This document shows, piece after piece, positions 1 to 6,635 of a stretch of DNA of 8,367 nt; position 1 is the stretch's first letter, and each line of letters opens with the position of its first letter. The notes beneath the pieces are model-generated. The model made no database searches, was not told the origin of the DNA, and worked only from the letters and a program-made list of their open reading frames with translations. The stretch lies in the NCBI GenBank assembly GCA_003221825.1, contig QHUE01000178.1:1-8367 (forward strand). Direction: 5' to 3'. Source of the DNA: Gemmatimonadota bacterium. GTDB taxonomy: Bacteria; Gemmatimonadota; Gemmatimonadetes; Gemmatimonadales; GWC2-71-9. Position numbers and translations under genes: made by a program.

Positions 1-337
1 GTCTACAGCCAACCGTCGCACGTAAGCAGACGCACAGCGGTCGTCCGTCTTGAGGAAACAGGACCGACTGTCCCGTTCCCCATCAACCCCAAACCGAAAC
101 CCCGCTGCGCGTCTGGCCCCGGTGCGTCTGTCCGCCTAGCCTTACCGCAACCCCTCATGGCGCGGCAAGATACCCGAGTCTCCGCCCTTCCTCAACCAGG
201 CCGACGTGACGCGTCCCACACACCTGCACCCTGCACGACCAGTCGCGAGACGCATGCCCTCACGAACCGCCGAGACGCTAAAACGCTGAGACGCCATGGT
301 CTGCGTGCGCGGCACACCCCGTGCATTCTCACCAGGC
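1..337. other. Left-edge region without a supported gene
   Basis: I find no convincing gene here. The + frame beginning at base 1 stays open to 471, but its translation is Arg/Pro/Thr-rich with no recognisable motif and it runs into the 338 gene, so it is probably a GC-driven open frame. The C-terminus of a gene from further left cannot be fully excluded. The stretch carries several GAGACGC heptamers (247-253, 272-278, 288-294) and related CAGACGC/GCGTCTG words (27-33, 109-115, 124-130). No clear -35/-10 pair is visible, although the promoter of the next gene must lie here or further upstream. Confidence 0.5.
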
Positions 338-913
338 ATGACACGATATCGCAACCGCCTGCCAATCGCGGCCCTCATCCTCGCCGGCGCGAGCGTCCTC
401 GCGCCGACCCAGGCTGCCATCGCTCAGGGCGCCCTGCAGACACGGGCGCGGGAGATCGCGCCCGCACCTGATGCGGAATCGGCCCTGCAACCGGCGCGCA
501 GCGTGCTTCATCAACTTGTCGGCCGGTGGCGGTTCGCGATCTGGTTCGCCGGCAACTTCAACGGGCCGCCCGATGCAACGGGCACGCGCGTCGTCGCCAC
601 GCTGTACGACGATCTCCGCGTCGAGTGGTCCGAGACGCACGACGACTCGAGCCACAGCCAGGGAGTCCTCGGGTTTGACTCGCGCGTCGGTCGCTTCTAC
701 AGCTCCGCGGTCTACAGCGACGGCTCCGGCGTCCAGCTCCTGACGGGTGCTCCGAATCCGGCCGAGCCGCTCATTACGTTCACGCCGCTGCCCGCACCCC
801 AGCCGGAGCGGCGGCTGATGGAATCGTTCACCCTCACCGTGATCGACCCGGACCATTTCACGTGGGTGCCGCTCGATCGGGGTTGGCGCGCAGTCTTCAC
901 GCGCGAGCCCTAG
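338..913 (+). CDS. Secreted DUF1579-like protein
   Basis: A 191-residue exported protein of unknown function. Residues 1-29 form a classical Sec signal peptide: Arg-rich start, hydrophobic stretch from about 8 to 22, and probable cleavage after AIA (27-29). The mature part resembles the DUF1579/lipocalin-like fold: 'LVGRWRF' near 60-66 opens the first strand, 'GVLGFDSRVGRFYSSAV' (109-125) matches the family's 'G.lGyD...y.s' core, and the end returns to Trp/Phe-rich strands ('FTWV', 'RGWRAVFTRE'). I chose the ATG at 338 because it gives the clean signal peptide. An in-frame ATG at 296 would add 14 residues with no obvious purpose, and neither start has a good Shine-Dalgarno site. The gene converges on a glycoside hydrolase relic whose stop lies 5 bp beyond its own. 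The family assignment rests on motif resemblance only. Confidence 0.75.
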   Translation: MTRYRNRLPIAALILAGASVLAPTQAAIAQGALQTRAREIAPAPDAESALQPARSVLHQLVGRWRFAIWFAGNFNGPPDATGTRVVATLYDDLRVEWSETHDDSSHSQGVLGFDSRVGRFYSSAVYSDGSGVQLLTGAPNPAEPLITFTPLPAPQPERRLMESFTLTVIDPDHFTWVPLDRGWRAVFTREP

Positions 914-918
914 CGGCG

Positions 919-1075
919 TCACGCTTCGGCGTCGACAGCCAACGTCAGCACCTCGAACGGCCCCAACGCAACCCACTTCGCCGAGGATGATGCGCCGCTG
1001 CATCTGCTGCGGGCGCGCCGCACGACTCGCACGGCGTAAGCCGTCGTATGTCGGTGGGATTGAGCACGTTGTGAC
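919..1075 (-). pseudogene. C-terminal remnant of a glycoside hydrolase
   Basis: Read on the minus strand, this stretch ends in 'KWVALGPFEVLTLAVDAEA' and a TGA at 921-919. It matches the last residues of the intact hydrolase at 2898-4904 ('HRFELGPFEVLTLDLD'). At DNA level 939-967 equals 2909-2937 exactly (29 bp). Further upstream on the minus strand, in another frame, 'VLNPTDI' (around 1050-1070) resembles 'VLRNPKDM' (601-608) of the intact protein, and 'YAVR' lines up with its 'YSAR' (630-633). The two blocks sit closer together than in the intact protein and in different frames, so I read a deletion plus frameshift in a decayed paralog. The catalytic barrel is absent: the region to the left carries the secreted gene and that to the right the PQQ gene. 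The C-terminal match is directly seen; the upstream extent is inferred. Confidence 0.55.
939..967 (+). repeat. 29-bp direct repeat, copy 1
   Basis: Identical to 2909-2937. Extending left to 931 versus 2901 gives 35 of 37 matching bases. It encodes the 'LGPFEVLTL' segment of a hydrolase C-terminus on the minus strand, so it reflects shared coding ancestry rather than a mobile-element end. Confidence 0.85.
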
Positions 1076-1138
1076 TCCGCAACGATGGCCCAACGTTTGC
1101 GAGACGCTGTGGCGGCCATACGCAGCGCCTACTTCCAC

Positions 1139-1144
1139 GGAGAG
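1139..1144 (+). promoter_or_regulatory. Ribosome binding site of the PQQ dehydrogenase-like gene
   Basis: GGAGAG lies 7 bases before the ATG at 1152. It supports that start over the longer in-frame extension beginning at 987, whose extra 55 residues are Arg/Cys-rich and would bury the lipoprotein signal. Confidence 0.65.
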
Positions 1145-1151
1145 CGACCAC

Positions 1152-2876
1152 ATGTGCACGCGAGCAACGTTCGCTGGCCTTCCGATGCTTGGCGCCGCAG
1201 CGCTGTTCGCTCTTGGTTGTGCCGACTCCGTTACCTCCGAGCACCGCTCTCACGCAAACCCTGCCTTCGCTCTCTCTGCCGTCCCGGTTGCGGGCCACAC
1301 GCTCTACGTGCCGAGCGGTTTCACCGTCAATCTCTTTGCGGAGGGGTTAGACGGCGCGCGTTCACTCGCCCTCGGCCCCGGTGGCGCCGTGTTCGTCACG
1401 CTCACGGGCGACGGCGAAATCGTCCGGCTGGTCGACACGGACGGCGACGGCGTTGCGGACACGAGGAGCACCGTGCTGAGCGGCTTGTCCTACCCGTTCG
1501 GTCTCGCGTTCCGTGGCGACACGATGTACTTCGCCGAAGAGACTGCGGTGCAGCGGCTCGATCCGGGTGCGACGACGCCCGTGACGCTCGTCTCGAACCT
1601 CCCGTCCGGCGGTCACGTCACGCGAACGATCGCGTTCGGCCCGGATAACCTGCTCTATGTCGCCATCGGCTCCTCGTGCAACGTGTGCGACGACGCGCTG
1701 CCCCGGGCGGCCGTAACCCGCTACAACCTCGACGGCTCGAATCCCCACACTTTTGCCACCGGGCTGCGCAATTCCGTTGGGATGGCGTTCCACCCGACCA
1801 CGGGCGAGCTCTGGGCGAACAACAACGATCGCGACGATCTGGGCGACGATCTGCCACCCGAGCACCTCAACATCCTGCGGGACGGCAGGTGGTACGGTTG
1901 GCCGCAATGTTATCTCCCCGGCGAGGCGAACCCCGAATACCCGGGCGCCGACTGCTCGAGCGTGGAGCCGCCCGCCCTCACGTTCCAGGCACACTCGGCT
2001 CCGCTCGGGCTCGCGTTCTACACGGGCTCCATGTTTCCGGCCGAGTACCAGGGCGATGCGTTCATGACCTATCATGGCTCTTGGAACCGTAGCGTGCCGA
2101 CGGGCGCGAAGGTTGTGCGCGTGCTGGTGCAGAACGGCGTGCCCACGGCGATCGACGACTTTGTCACCGGCTGGCAGCTGGCCGATGGCTCGCGCTGGGG
2201 CCGCCCCGTGAGCCTGCTCGTGATGCCGGATGGGGCGCTGCTCGTGAGCGACGATTTGGGAGGACGGATCTGGCGCGTGAGCTTCGGTCAAAGTCCGCCC
2301 GCTGACGGACCCGGGGACCTGAACGTGACCACGGCGACCACGGGCGCCGACCTCGACCCGGACGGCTATACGGTCACCGTGGATGGGACCACCGATCAAC
2401 CGATCGAAATCAACGGTAGCGTTACGTTCGGCGGGCTCTCGGCTGGGAGCCACACGGTCGCGCTCTCCGGGGTGGCGCCCAACTGTTCGGTGGGCGGCGG
2501 CAACTCTCAGACCGTGACGGTGCCCTCGGGTGGCACGGTCACCGCCCCCTTCTCGGCGAGCTGCACGACGCCCAACCGGCCCCCGATAGTGAACGCCGGG
2601 TCTGATCAGGTGGTGCTGCTGGGCATGCCGTACGCGCTGTCCGATGCGTCGTTCAGCGACCCGGACAACGATGGGCCGTGGCCCTACACGATCGAGTGGG
2701 GCGACGGATCAACTTCCGCCGGCAGCAAATCCAATCAGGGCTCCCTCACCGGGGCGCACAATTATCTCCTGCCCGGCACCTACCAGATCACCGTGACGGT
2801 GACTGACAACCACGGGGCTGCAGGGTCGGACTCGAAGCTGCTCACGGTTGGATCCCTACCGGCCTTCACACGATAG
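1152..2876 (+). CDS. PQQ-dependent sugar dehydrogenase-like lipoprotein
   Basis: A 574-residue exported oxidoreductase-like protein. A lipoprotein signal ends in ALG-Cys23. Residues about 50-380 form a beta-propeller of the sGDH/L-sorbosone dehydrogenase kind. Visible family marks are 'YVPSGFTVNLFAEGL' at the first blade, His155 in 'SGGHVTRTIAFGPD', the paired cysteines of 'GSSCNVCDD' (173-181), 'GLRNSVGMAFHP' (204-215, with the Arg206-Asn207 pair used for PQQ contact in sGDH), the acidic loop 'NNNDRDDLGDD' (223-233, possible calcium site) and 'YHGSWNRS' (307-314). Residues about 388-472 are a beta-sandwich repeat of the style 'TTGADLDPDGYTVTVDG', and 475-567 are a PKD domain ('PPIVNAG', 'IEWGDGS', 'GTYQITVTVTD'). 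Known members oxidise sugars or aldehydes in the periplasm with PQQ; the substrate here is unknown. The gene converges on the glycoside hydrolase gene with 21 bp between stops. No PQQ biosynthesis gene is in the window. Confidence 0.88.
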   Translation: MCTRATFAGLPMLGAAALFALGCADSVTSEHRSHANPAFALSAVPVAGHTLYVPSGFTVNLFAEGLDGARSLALGPGGAVFVTLTGDGEIVRLVDTDGDGVADTRSTVLSGLSYPFGLAFRGDTMYFAEETAVQRLDPGATTPVTLVSNLPSGGHVTRTIAFGPDNLLYVAIGSSCNVCDDALPRAAVTRYNLDGSNPHTFATGLRNSVGMAFHPTTGELWANNNDRDDLGDDLPPEHLNILRDGRWYGWPQCYLPGEANPEYPGADCSSVEPPALTFQAHSAPLGLAFYTGSMFPAEYQGDAFMTYHGSWNRSVPTGAKVVRVLVQNGVPTAIDDFVTGWQLADGSRWGRPVSLLVMPDGALLVSDDLGGRIWRVSFGQSPPADGPGDLNVTTATTGADLDPDGYTVTVDGTTDQPIEINGSVTFGGLSAGSHTVALSGVAPNCSVGGGNSQTVTVPSGGTVTAPFSASCTTPNRPPIVNAGSDQVVLLGMPYALSDASFSDPDNDGPWPYTIEWGDGSTSAGSKSNQGSLTGAHNYLLPGTYQITVTVTDNHGAAGSDSKLLTVGSLPAFTR

Positions 2877-2877
2877 G

Positions 2878-2894
2878 CGGGGCTCAACACCCCG
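2878..2894. terminator. Weak bidirectional hairpin between convergent genes
   Basis: In the 21 bp between the two convergent stop codons, CGGGG (2878-2882) and CCCCG (2890-2894) can pair around a 7-base loop. The stem is short and there is no T-run on either strand, so it is at best a minor terminator. Confidence 0.25.
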
Positions 2895-2897
2895 GCC

Positions 2898-4904
2898 CTA
2901 GTCGAGATCCAACGTCAGCACCTCGAACGGCCCCAACTCAAAGCGATGCGGGATAGCCGACTCCAACACAATCGGCACCTGTCCTCGATCGGACCCCCAT
3001 GGGCTGCGCGCCGAGTACCGCCGCGGCGCGTCGACGGGAAGCTCGAGCGCCTCGCCGATGTCGAGCTCAATCCCCTGCGGCATATCCTTGGGATTGCGGA
3101 GCACCAGTGTCCCCTTCCCTGGCAGCCACGCCGCGTGGCCATATACCTCGAGCGCGGCGGGATCGCCCCCCACCCAGTGTGTGTCGACCAGGATCGCGGC
3201 GCGCTCGCGCGCCCAGCGCGCGGCCTCCGCCAACGCGTCCCAGTTCGCGGACGAAAACAGCGCCGGCGTGATGTACAGCTCCTGCAGCTGCGTCCCCGTG
3301 CCGAAATAGGCACGCGCGTCGGACGTGAAGTCGCCCTGCGGATCGCTGTCCAAATGATTCGCGTGCCGCGCATAGATGACGCCGTGCAACATCAGCGCGT
3401 TGAGCGGAAACAGCGGCCCTTTCTTTACGATGCCGGCGTAGGTGTCGGCGTCCCGATACGTGATCCAACGCTGGCGATCCGAGCCGACACCGGCAAAGTC
3501 GTGGTCCTCGCCACCACGCCAGATCGAGTCGGCATGGCGCAGGAAGAACGGCGAAGGATACGTCCCGCTCGTGAGGTTGACGTACAGATCCGGCTTCTCG
3601 ACACGCAGGTCGGCGATCAGCGCCAGCATCGCGCTGAAATCGGAATCGAACGCGCTGCCTGGAATCGCGTGCGCCACATTCCCCGTACCGTCGAACTTGA
3701 ATTGATTGACGCCATACCGCCGGATCATGTCGAGACAGGTCTCGCGAAACCGCGCGAAGTACTTGGGACCCGAAAGCGCGAAGCCACCCTCGTTCGTCTC
3801 GAACCCCTCCGCTCGGCCGAAGGTCAGCCGGTCCTCCTTGGGCTTCCCATAGCCGCCCCAGGGCGACAGCCATACCCCGGGCGCCGCGCCGTACCGCGCC
3901 GCCGCCTCGCGCAGCGGCGTGAAGCCGCGCGGGAAGCCGGCATGAAACCGCCACAGCGTGTGGGGATCGTCCCAGCCGTCGTCGAACAGAAACGAATCGA
4001 GGTGCACGCCGCGCGTCTCGTGCAGCTCGCGGCCGACCGCACGGATGGCGTCGAGCGCCGCCGCCTCGTCGAACTTGGAGAAGTAGCCGATGTCGTACCA
4101 CGAGTTGTAATGAAGGAAGGGGCGGTACGGATGGGCACGCTCACGCTCGAGATAGGTGAGGAAATCGCGCCGCAACTGTCCGGGCGATACGGCGCCCACG
4201 ACCGATGAATACACGACGGGCGCGCCGGGACGCAGCGGCAGCTCGCGGGCGAGCGACGCCTGGGCTCGCCCGTTGGCGACGGCGACGTCGGCCAAGGGAT
4301 GCTCGAAGCCGAGGAACCACGATCCCGCCACGATCGGCGATCCCCGCACCGCGCCGCGCACCGCCGCACCTTGGCCCGCGACGTCCAGGTCGACGAGCCT
4401 GACCTCACGAATCGGAACCTCGCCCCCGCCCGCTCCGTCTGCCGCGCGCAGCGTGACCTCCTGACGGACATACCGCGACCCATCGCGCAGCTCGGCGCGC
4501 CAGCTGACGCGGAAGCGGCCCGCCGGCTCGGTCAGCTCAGCCATCAGCGCGCGGCCGGGAAGCCGCGCGGCGAGCCGAGCCGCGCCAGGGTCGCCGGCAA
4601 GCAACGAGGCGCTAGGTTCTCCCGTTATTCGCAACGCCGTCGTCCCGAGCGCGGTCCCATCGCGAAACACGAGCGAGCAGACGTCGGCAGAGAGCGGGAG
4701 CGACTGGCCGGATGACCGATCGTTGACGCCCAATGCGCGCAAGACGCCGTCCGCGATCGACCAGCGCCCCTGCACGAGGCCGTTATCGAGCGTGAGGTCG
4801 GGGGCGGCGCGGACGGTCGAAGGGACCCGCCCCACTCGGCACCCGATTAGACTTCCGGCGACGGCAGTGCCGGCGCTGGCGAGGAAAGCGCGGCGGGTGA
4901 TCAC
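2898..4904 (-). CDS. Tat-exported alpha-galactosidase-like glycoside hydrolase
   Basis: A 668-residue predicted glycosidase of the GH-D/GH36-like superfamily. The N-terminus 'TRRAFL' (3-8) is a twin-arginine motif and LIG-Cys22 a lipobox, so it is probably a Tat-exported lipoprotein. About 35-240 is an N-terminal beta-sandwich, about 260-550 a TIM barrel and the remainder a C-terminal beta-sandwich ending 'LGPFEVLTL'. Barrel marks are 'YNSWYDIGYF' (266-275), 'FLFDDGWDD' (305-313), 'GVWLSPWGGYG' (343-353), 'QFKFDG' (401-406, Asp405 the likely nucleophile as in KxD of GH36/GH27) and 'WRGGEDHDF' (462-470, candidate acid/base Asp467 or Asp469). The start codon is GTG at 4904-4902 with no purine-rich ribosome site; the Tat motif right after it supports this start. 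The divergent reductase begins 21 bp away. Linkage specificity (alpha-galactoside, alpha-GalNAc or other) cannot be read from sequence alone. Confidence 0.85.
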   Translation of the reverse strand: MITRRAFLASAGTAVAGSLIGCRVGRVPSTVRAAPDLTLDNGLVQGRWSIADGVLRALGVNDRSSGQSLPLSADVCSLVFRDGTALGTTALRITGEPSASLLAGDPGAARLAARLPGRALMAELTEPAGRFRVSWRAELRDGSRYVRQEVTLRAADGAGGGEVPIREVRLVDLDVAGQGAAVRGAVRGSPIVAGSWFLGFEHPLADVAVANGRAQASLARELPLRPGAPVVYSSVVGAVSPGQLRRDFLTYLERERAHPYRPFLHYNSWYDIGYFSKFDEAAALDAIRAVGRELHETRGVHLDSFLFDDGWDDPHTLWRFHAGFPRGFTPLREAAARYGAAPGVWLSPWGGYGKPKEDRLTFGRAEGFETNEGGFALSGPKYFARFRETCLDMIRRYGVNQFKFDGTGNVAHAIPGSAFDSDFSAMLALIADLRVEKPDLYVNLTSGTYPSPFFLRHADSIWRGGEDHDFAGVGSDRQRWITYRDADTYAGIVKKGPLFPLNALMLHGVIYARHANHLDSDPQGDFTSDARAYFGTGTQLQELYITPALFSSANWDALAEAARWARERAAILVDTHWVGGDPAALEVYGHAAWLPGKGTLVLRNPKDMPQGIELDIGEALELPVDAPRRYSARSPWGSDRGQVPIVLESAIPHRFELGPFEVLTLDLD
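2909..2937 (+). repeat. 29-bp direct repeat, copy 2
   Basis: This is the second copy of the 939-967 sequence, in the same orientation and 1,970 bp further on. It lies inside the 3' end of the intact glycoside hydrolase gene. Together the copies bracket the whole PQQ dehydrogenase-like gene. Confidence 0.85.
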
Positions 4905-4916
4905 AGTAAGAAGGAT

Positions 4917-4921
4917 GGAGG
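4917..4921 (+). promoter_or_regulatory. Ribosome binding site of the aldo/keto reductase
   Basis: GGAGG sits 4 bases before the ATG at 4926, inside the 21-bp gap to the divergent hydrolase start. It fixes the reductase start. The reverse strand of the same gap offers nothing comparable to the hydrolase. Confidence 0.7.
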
Positions 4922-4925
4922 AACG

Positions 4926-5909
4926 ATGCAGAAACGCAAACTCGGCAAGCGCGGCCTCGAAGTCTCCGCCCTCGGCCTCGGCTGCATGGGCATGAGCCAG
5001 AGCTACGGTGTCCCCCCCGACAAACAGGCGATGATCTCACTCATCCGCACGGCCGTGGAACGCGGCATCACATTCTTCGATACCGCCGAGATCTACGGTC
5101 CCCACACGAACGAAGAGCTCGTCGGTGAGGCGCTGGCGCCCCTGCGCAAGCAAGTGGTCATCGCGACCAAGTTCGGCATCAAGTACGAGAACAAGCAGCA
5201 GGTGCAGGACAGCCGGCCAGAGCGCATCAAGCAAAGCGTCGAGGGTTCGCTCAAACGACTGAGGACCGACGTGATCGATCTCTATTATCAGCATCGGGTC
5301 GATCCGACGGTCCCGATCGAGGACGTGGCGGGAACAGTGAAAGACTTGATCGCGCAAGGCAAGGTGAAGCACTTCGGCATGTCGGAAGCGGGCGTAAAGA
5401 CGATCCGCCGTGCCCACGCCATCCAACCGATCACGGCGGTGCAGAGCGAGTACTCGCTGTGGTGGCGACGCCCGGAAGAAGAGCTGCTGCCCACCCTCGA
5501 AGAGCTCGGCATCGGCTTCGTGCCGTTCAGTCCCCTCGGTAAGGGTTTTCTGACCGGCACGATCGACGAGAAGACGACGTTCGTGAGCTCGGACTTCCGA
5601 AATATCATCCCGCGCTTTGAGCCCGCGGCTCGCAAGGCGAATCAGGCGATCGTGGATGTCGTGCGCAAGATTGCAGAAAAGAAGCGGGCGACCCCGGCAC
5701 AGATCGCGCTCGCCTGGCTCCTCGTCCAGAAGCCGTGGATCGCGCCGATCCCGGGCACCACAAAGCTCGCGCGCCTGGGCGAGAACATCGGCGCAGCCGC
5801 CGTCAAACTGACGGCGGACGATCTGCGTGAGATCGCGAGCGCCGCTTCACAGATCACGATCCAGGGCGCGCGCTACCCCGAAGCCTTGGAGAAACGGACG
5901 GGGCTCTGA
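4926..5909 (+). CDS. Aldo/keto reductase
   Basis: A 327-residue cytosolic NAD(P)H-dependent oxidoreductase of the aldo/keto reductase superfamily, close in pattern to the AKR13-type proteins often annotated as general oxidoreductases. It is complete and of normal length. The catalytic tetrad is visible: Asp52 in 'FFDTAEIYG', Tyr57 in the same motif, Lys82 in 'IATKFG' and His123 in 'LYYQHRVDP'. The cofactor region is present: 'FSPLGKGFLTG' (201-211) and 'IPGTTKLARLGEN' (275-287) with Arg283, Glu286 and Asn287 in the usual NADPH positions. The family reduces aldehydes and ketones, or runs the reverse reaction; the physiological substrate is not deducible. It begins 21 bp from the divergent hydrolase, and its stop is separated by one base from the next start, so the two redox genes form an operon. 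Confidence 0.95.
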   Translation: MQKRKLGKRGLEVSALGLGCMGMSQSYGVPPDKQAMISLIRTAVERGITFFDTAEIYGPHTNEELVGEALAPLRKQVVIATKFGIKYENKQQVQDSRPERIKQSVEGSLKRLRTDVIDLYYQHRVDPTVPIEDVAGTVKDLIAQGKVKHFGMSEAGVKTIRRAHAIQPITAVQSEYSLWWRRPEEELLPTLEELGIGFVPFSPLGKGFLTGTIDEKTTFVSSDFRNIIPRFEPAARKANQAIVDVVRKIAEKKRATPAQIALAWLLVQKPWIAPIPGTTKLARLGENIGAAAVKLTADDLREIASAASQITIQGARYPEALEKRTGL

Positions 5910-5910
5910 G

Positions 5911-6555
5911 ATGCGAGTCGGCATTCTGGGCTCAGGATTGATGGGCGGCAAACTCGGCACGATCTTCGCGCGCGCCGGCCACGAGGTGGTATTCAGCTAC
6001 GCACGCACGAAGCAAAAGCTGGAGAAGCTCGCGCGCGAAGCGAAAGGCAAGGCGCGAGCCGGCACACCCGCCGAGGCCGCTCGCGATGCGGATGCGCTGT
6101 TGCTGGCCGTGCATTGGTCGCGCGTCGATGACGTGTTGAAGCAGGCGGGCGACGTGTCGGGCAAGACCATCGTGAGCTGCTCGCTCCCCATGAACGCCGA
6201 CGATACCGACCTCGTCGTCGCTCACACGTCGTCTGGCGCGGAGGAGCTTGCGAAAAAAGTTCCCGGGGCGCGTGTCGTCGCCGCGTTCGGGACCGTGCCG
6301 AGCGAAGTGTTGTTCGACGTCTTCGCGGCCCGCCGTAAAGTCACGAAGCCGAGCCTCCTCTATTGCGGCGACGAATCCAGGAGCAAGAAGGTCGCGGCTC
6401 AATTGATCGGCGACGTGGGATTCGATCCCGTGGACGCCGGACCGCTGCGGATCGCCCGTTACACCGAGCCGTTCACGCTGCTGATTGCGCGGCTCGCATA
6501 CGAAGGAAAGAGGGGGCCAGAGTTGGCGTACCGGTTCGAGTGGTTTGGAGAATAG
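5911..6555 (+). CDS. NADP-binding F420-type oxidoreductase
   Basis: A 214-residue protein of the 'NADP oxidoreductase, coenzyme F420-dependent' family. It begins with a Rossmann fold: 'RVGILGSGLMGGKLG' (2-16) holds the GxGxxG loop, and 'FSYAR' (28-32) with Arg32 suits the NADP 2'-phosphate. 'ADALLLAVHW' (60-69) and 'GKTIVSCSLPM' (84-94) are the later strands, and 'ARVVAAFGTVPSEVL' (120-134) matches the family's 'a.rvVkAFnt'. The start at 5911 follows the reductase stop after a single base, so translation is probably coupled; an in-frame upstream start (5827) would overlap the reductase. Many bacterial members have no proven F420 use, so this may be a general dinucleotide-binding dehydrogenase or reductase. 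Pairing with the aldo/keto reductase suggests linked carbonyl or pyridine-nucleotide chemistry (inference). Confidence 0.87.
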   Translation: MRVGILGSGLMGGKLGTIFARAGHEVVFSYARTKQKLEKLAREAKGKARAGTPAEAARDADALLLAVHWSRVDDVLKQAGDVSGKTIVSCSLPMNADDTDLVVAHTSSGAEELAKKVPGARVVAAFGTVPSEVLFDVFAARRKVTKPSLLYCGDESRSKKVAAQLIGDVGFDPVDAGPLRIARYTEPFTLLIARLAYEGKRGPELAYRFEWFGE

Positions 6556-6612
6556 GAATTCAGAACATGGACAGCGGATGGAAATGGTCAGCGACGAGCA
6601 ATACATTCCCCC

Positions 6613-6628
6613 CTCCCCGATATCGGAG
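6613..6628 (+). promoter_or_regulatory. Ribosome binding site in a possible local hairpin
   Basis: GGAG (6625-6628) lies 7 bases before the ATG at 6636 and is the likely ribosome site. CTCC at 6613-6616 could pair with it across an 8-base loop, and the inner CCGATATCGG (6617-6626) is a perfect 10-bp palindrome overlapping the site. Whether this folding affects translation is unknown. Confidence 0.4.
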
Positions 6629-6635
6629 AAATGAG

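Noticed and set aside
1..20. Possible third copy of the hydrolase C-terminal repeat at the window start
   Set aside because: Only about 9 contiguous bases (ACAGCCAAC) match the relic region, and the minus-strand translation lacks the GPFEVLTL motif.
54..79. Imperfect inverted repeat GGAAACAGGAC / GTCCCGTTCC
   Set aside because: It has a bulge and a mismatch and no T-run after it, so it is not convincing as a terminator or binding site.
1..471. Open + frame from the window edge to 471
   Set aside because: The translation is low in hydrophobic core residues, rich in Arg/Pro/Thr, has no motif and overlaps the start of the secreted protein gene by more than 100 bp. A long open frame by chance is expected at this GC content.
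987..1151. N-terminal extension of the PQQ dehydrogenase-like protein from 987
   Set aside because: The extra 55 residues are Arg/Cys-rich and would place the lipoprotein signal internally. The ATG at 1152 has a well-spaced GGAGAG and starts the signal directly.
329..1159. Long minus-strand open frame across the secreted protein gene
   Set aside because: It is a shadow of the + strand gene in GC-rich DNA, with no recognisable domain. Only its neighbourhood near 919-1075 has real hydrolase similarity, and that lies in other frames.
2946..4208. 420-residue + strand open frame inside the hydrolase gene
   Set aside because: It is Arg/Val/Glu-rich with no motif and lies antisense to a gene with clear catalytic motifs.
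4897..4904. GTGATCAC palindrome over the hydrolase start codon
   Set aside because: Eight-base palindromes are common by chance, and this one is explained by the first codons of the signal peptide.
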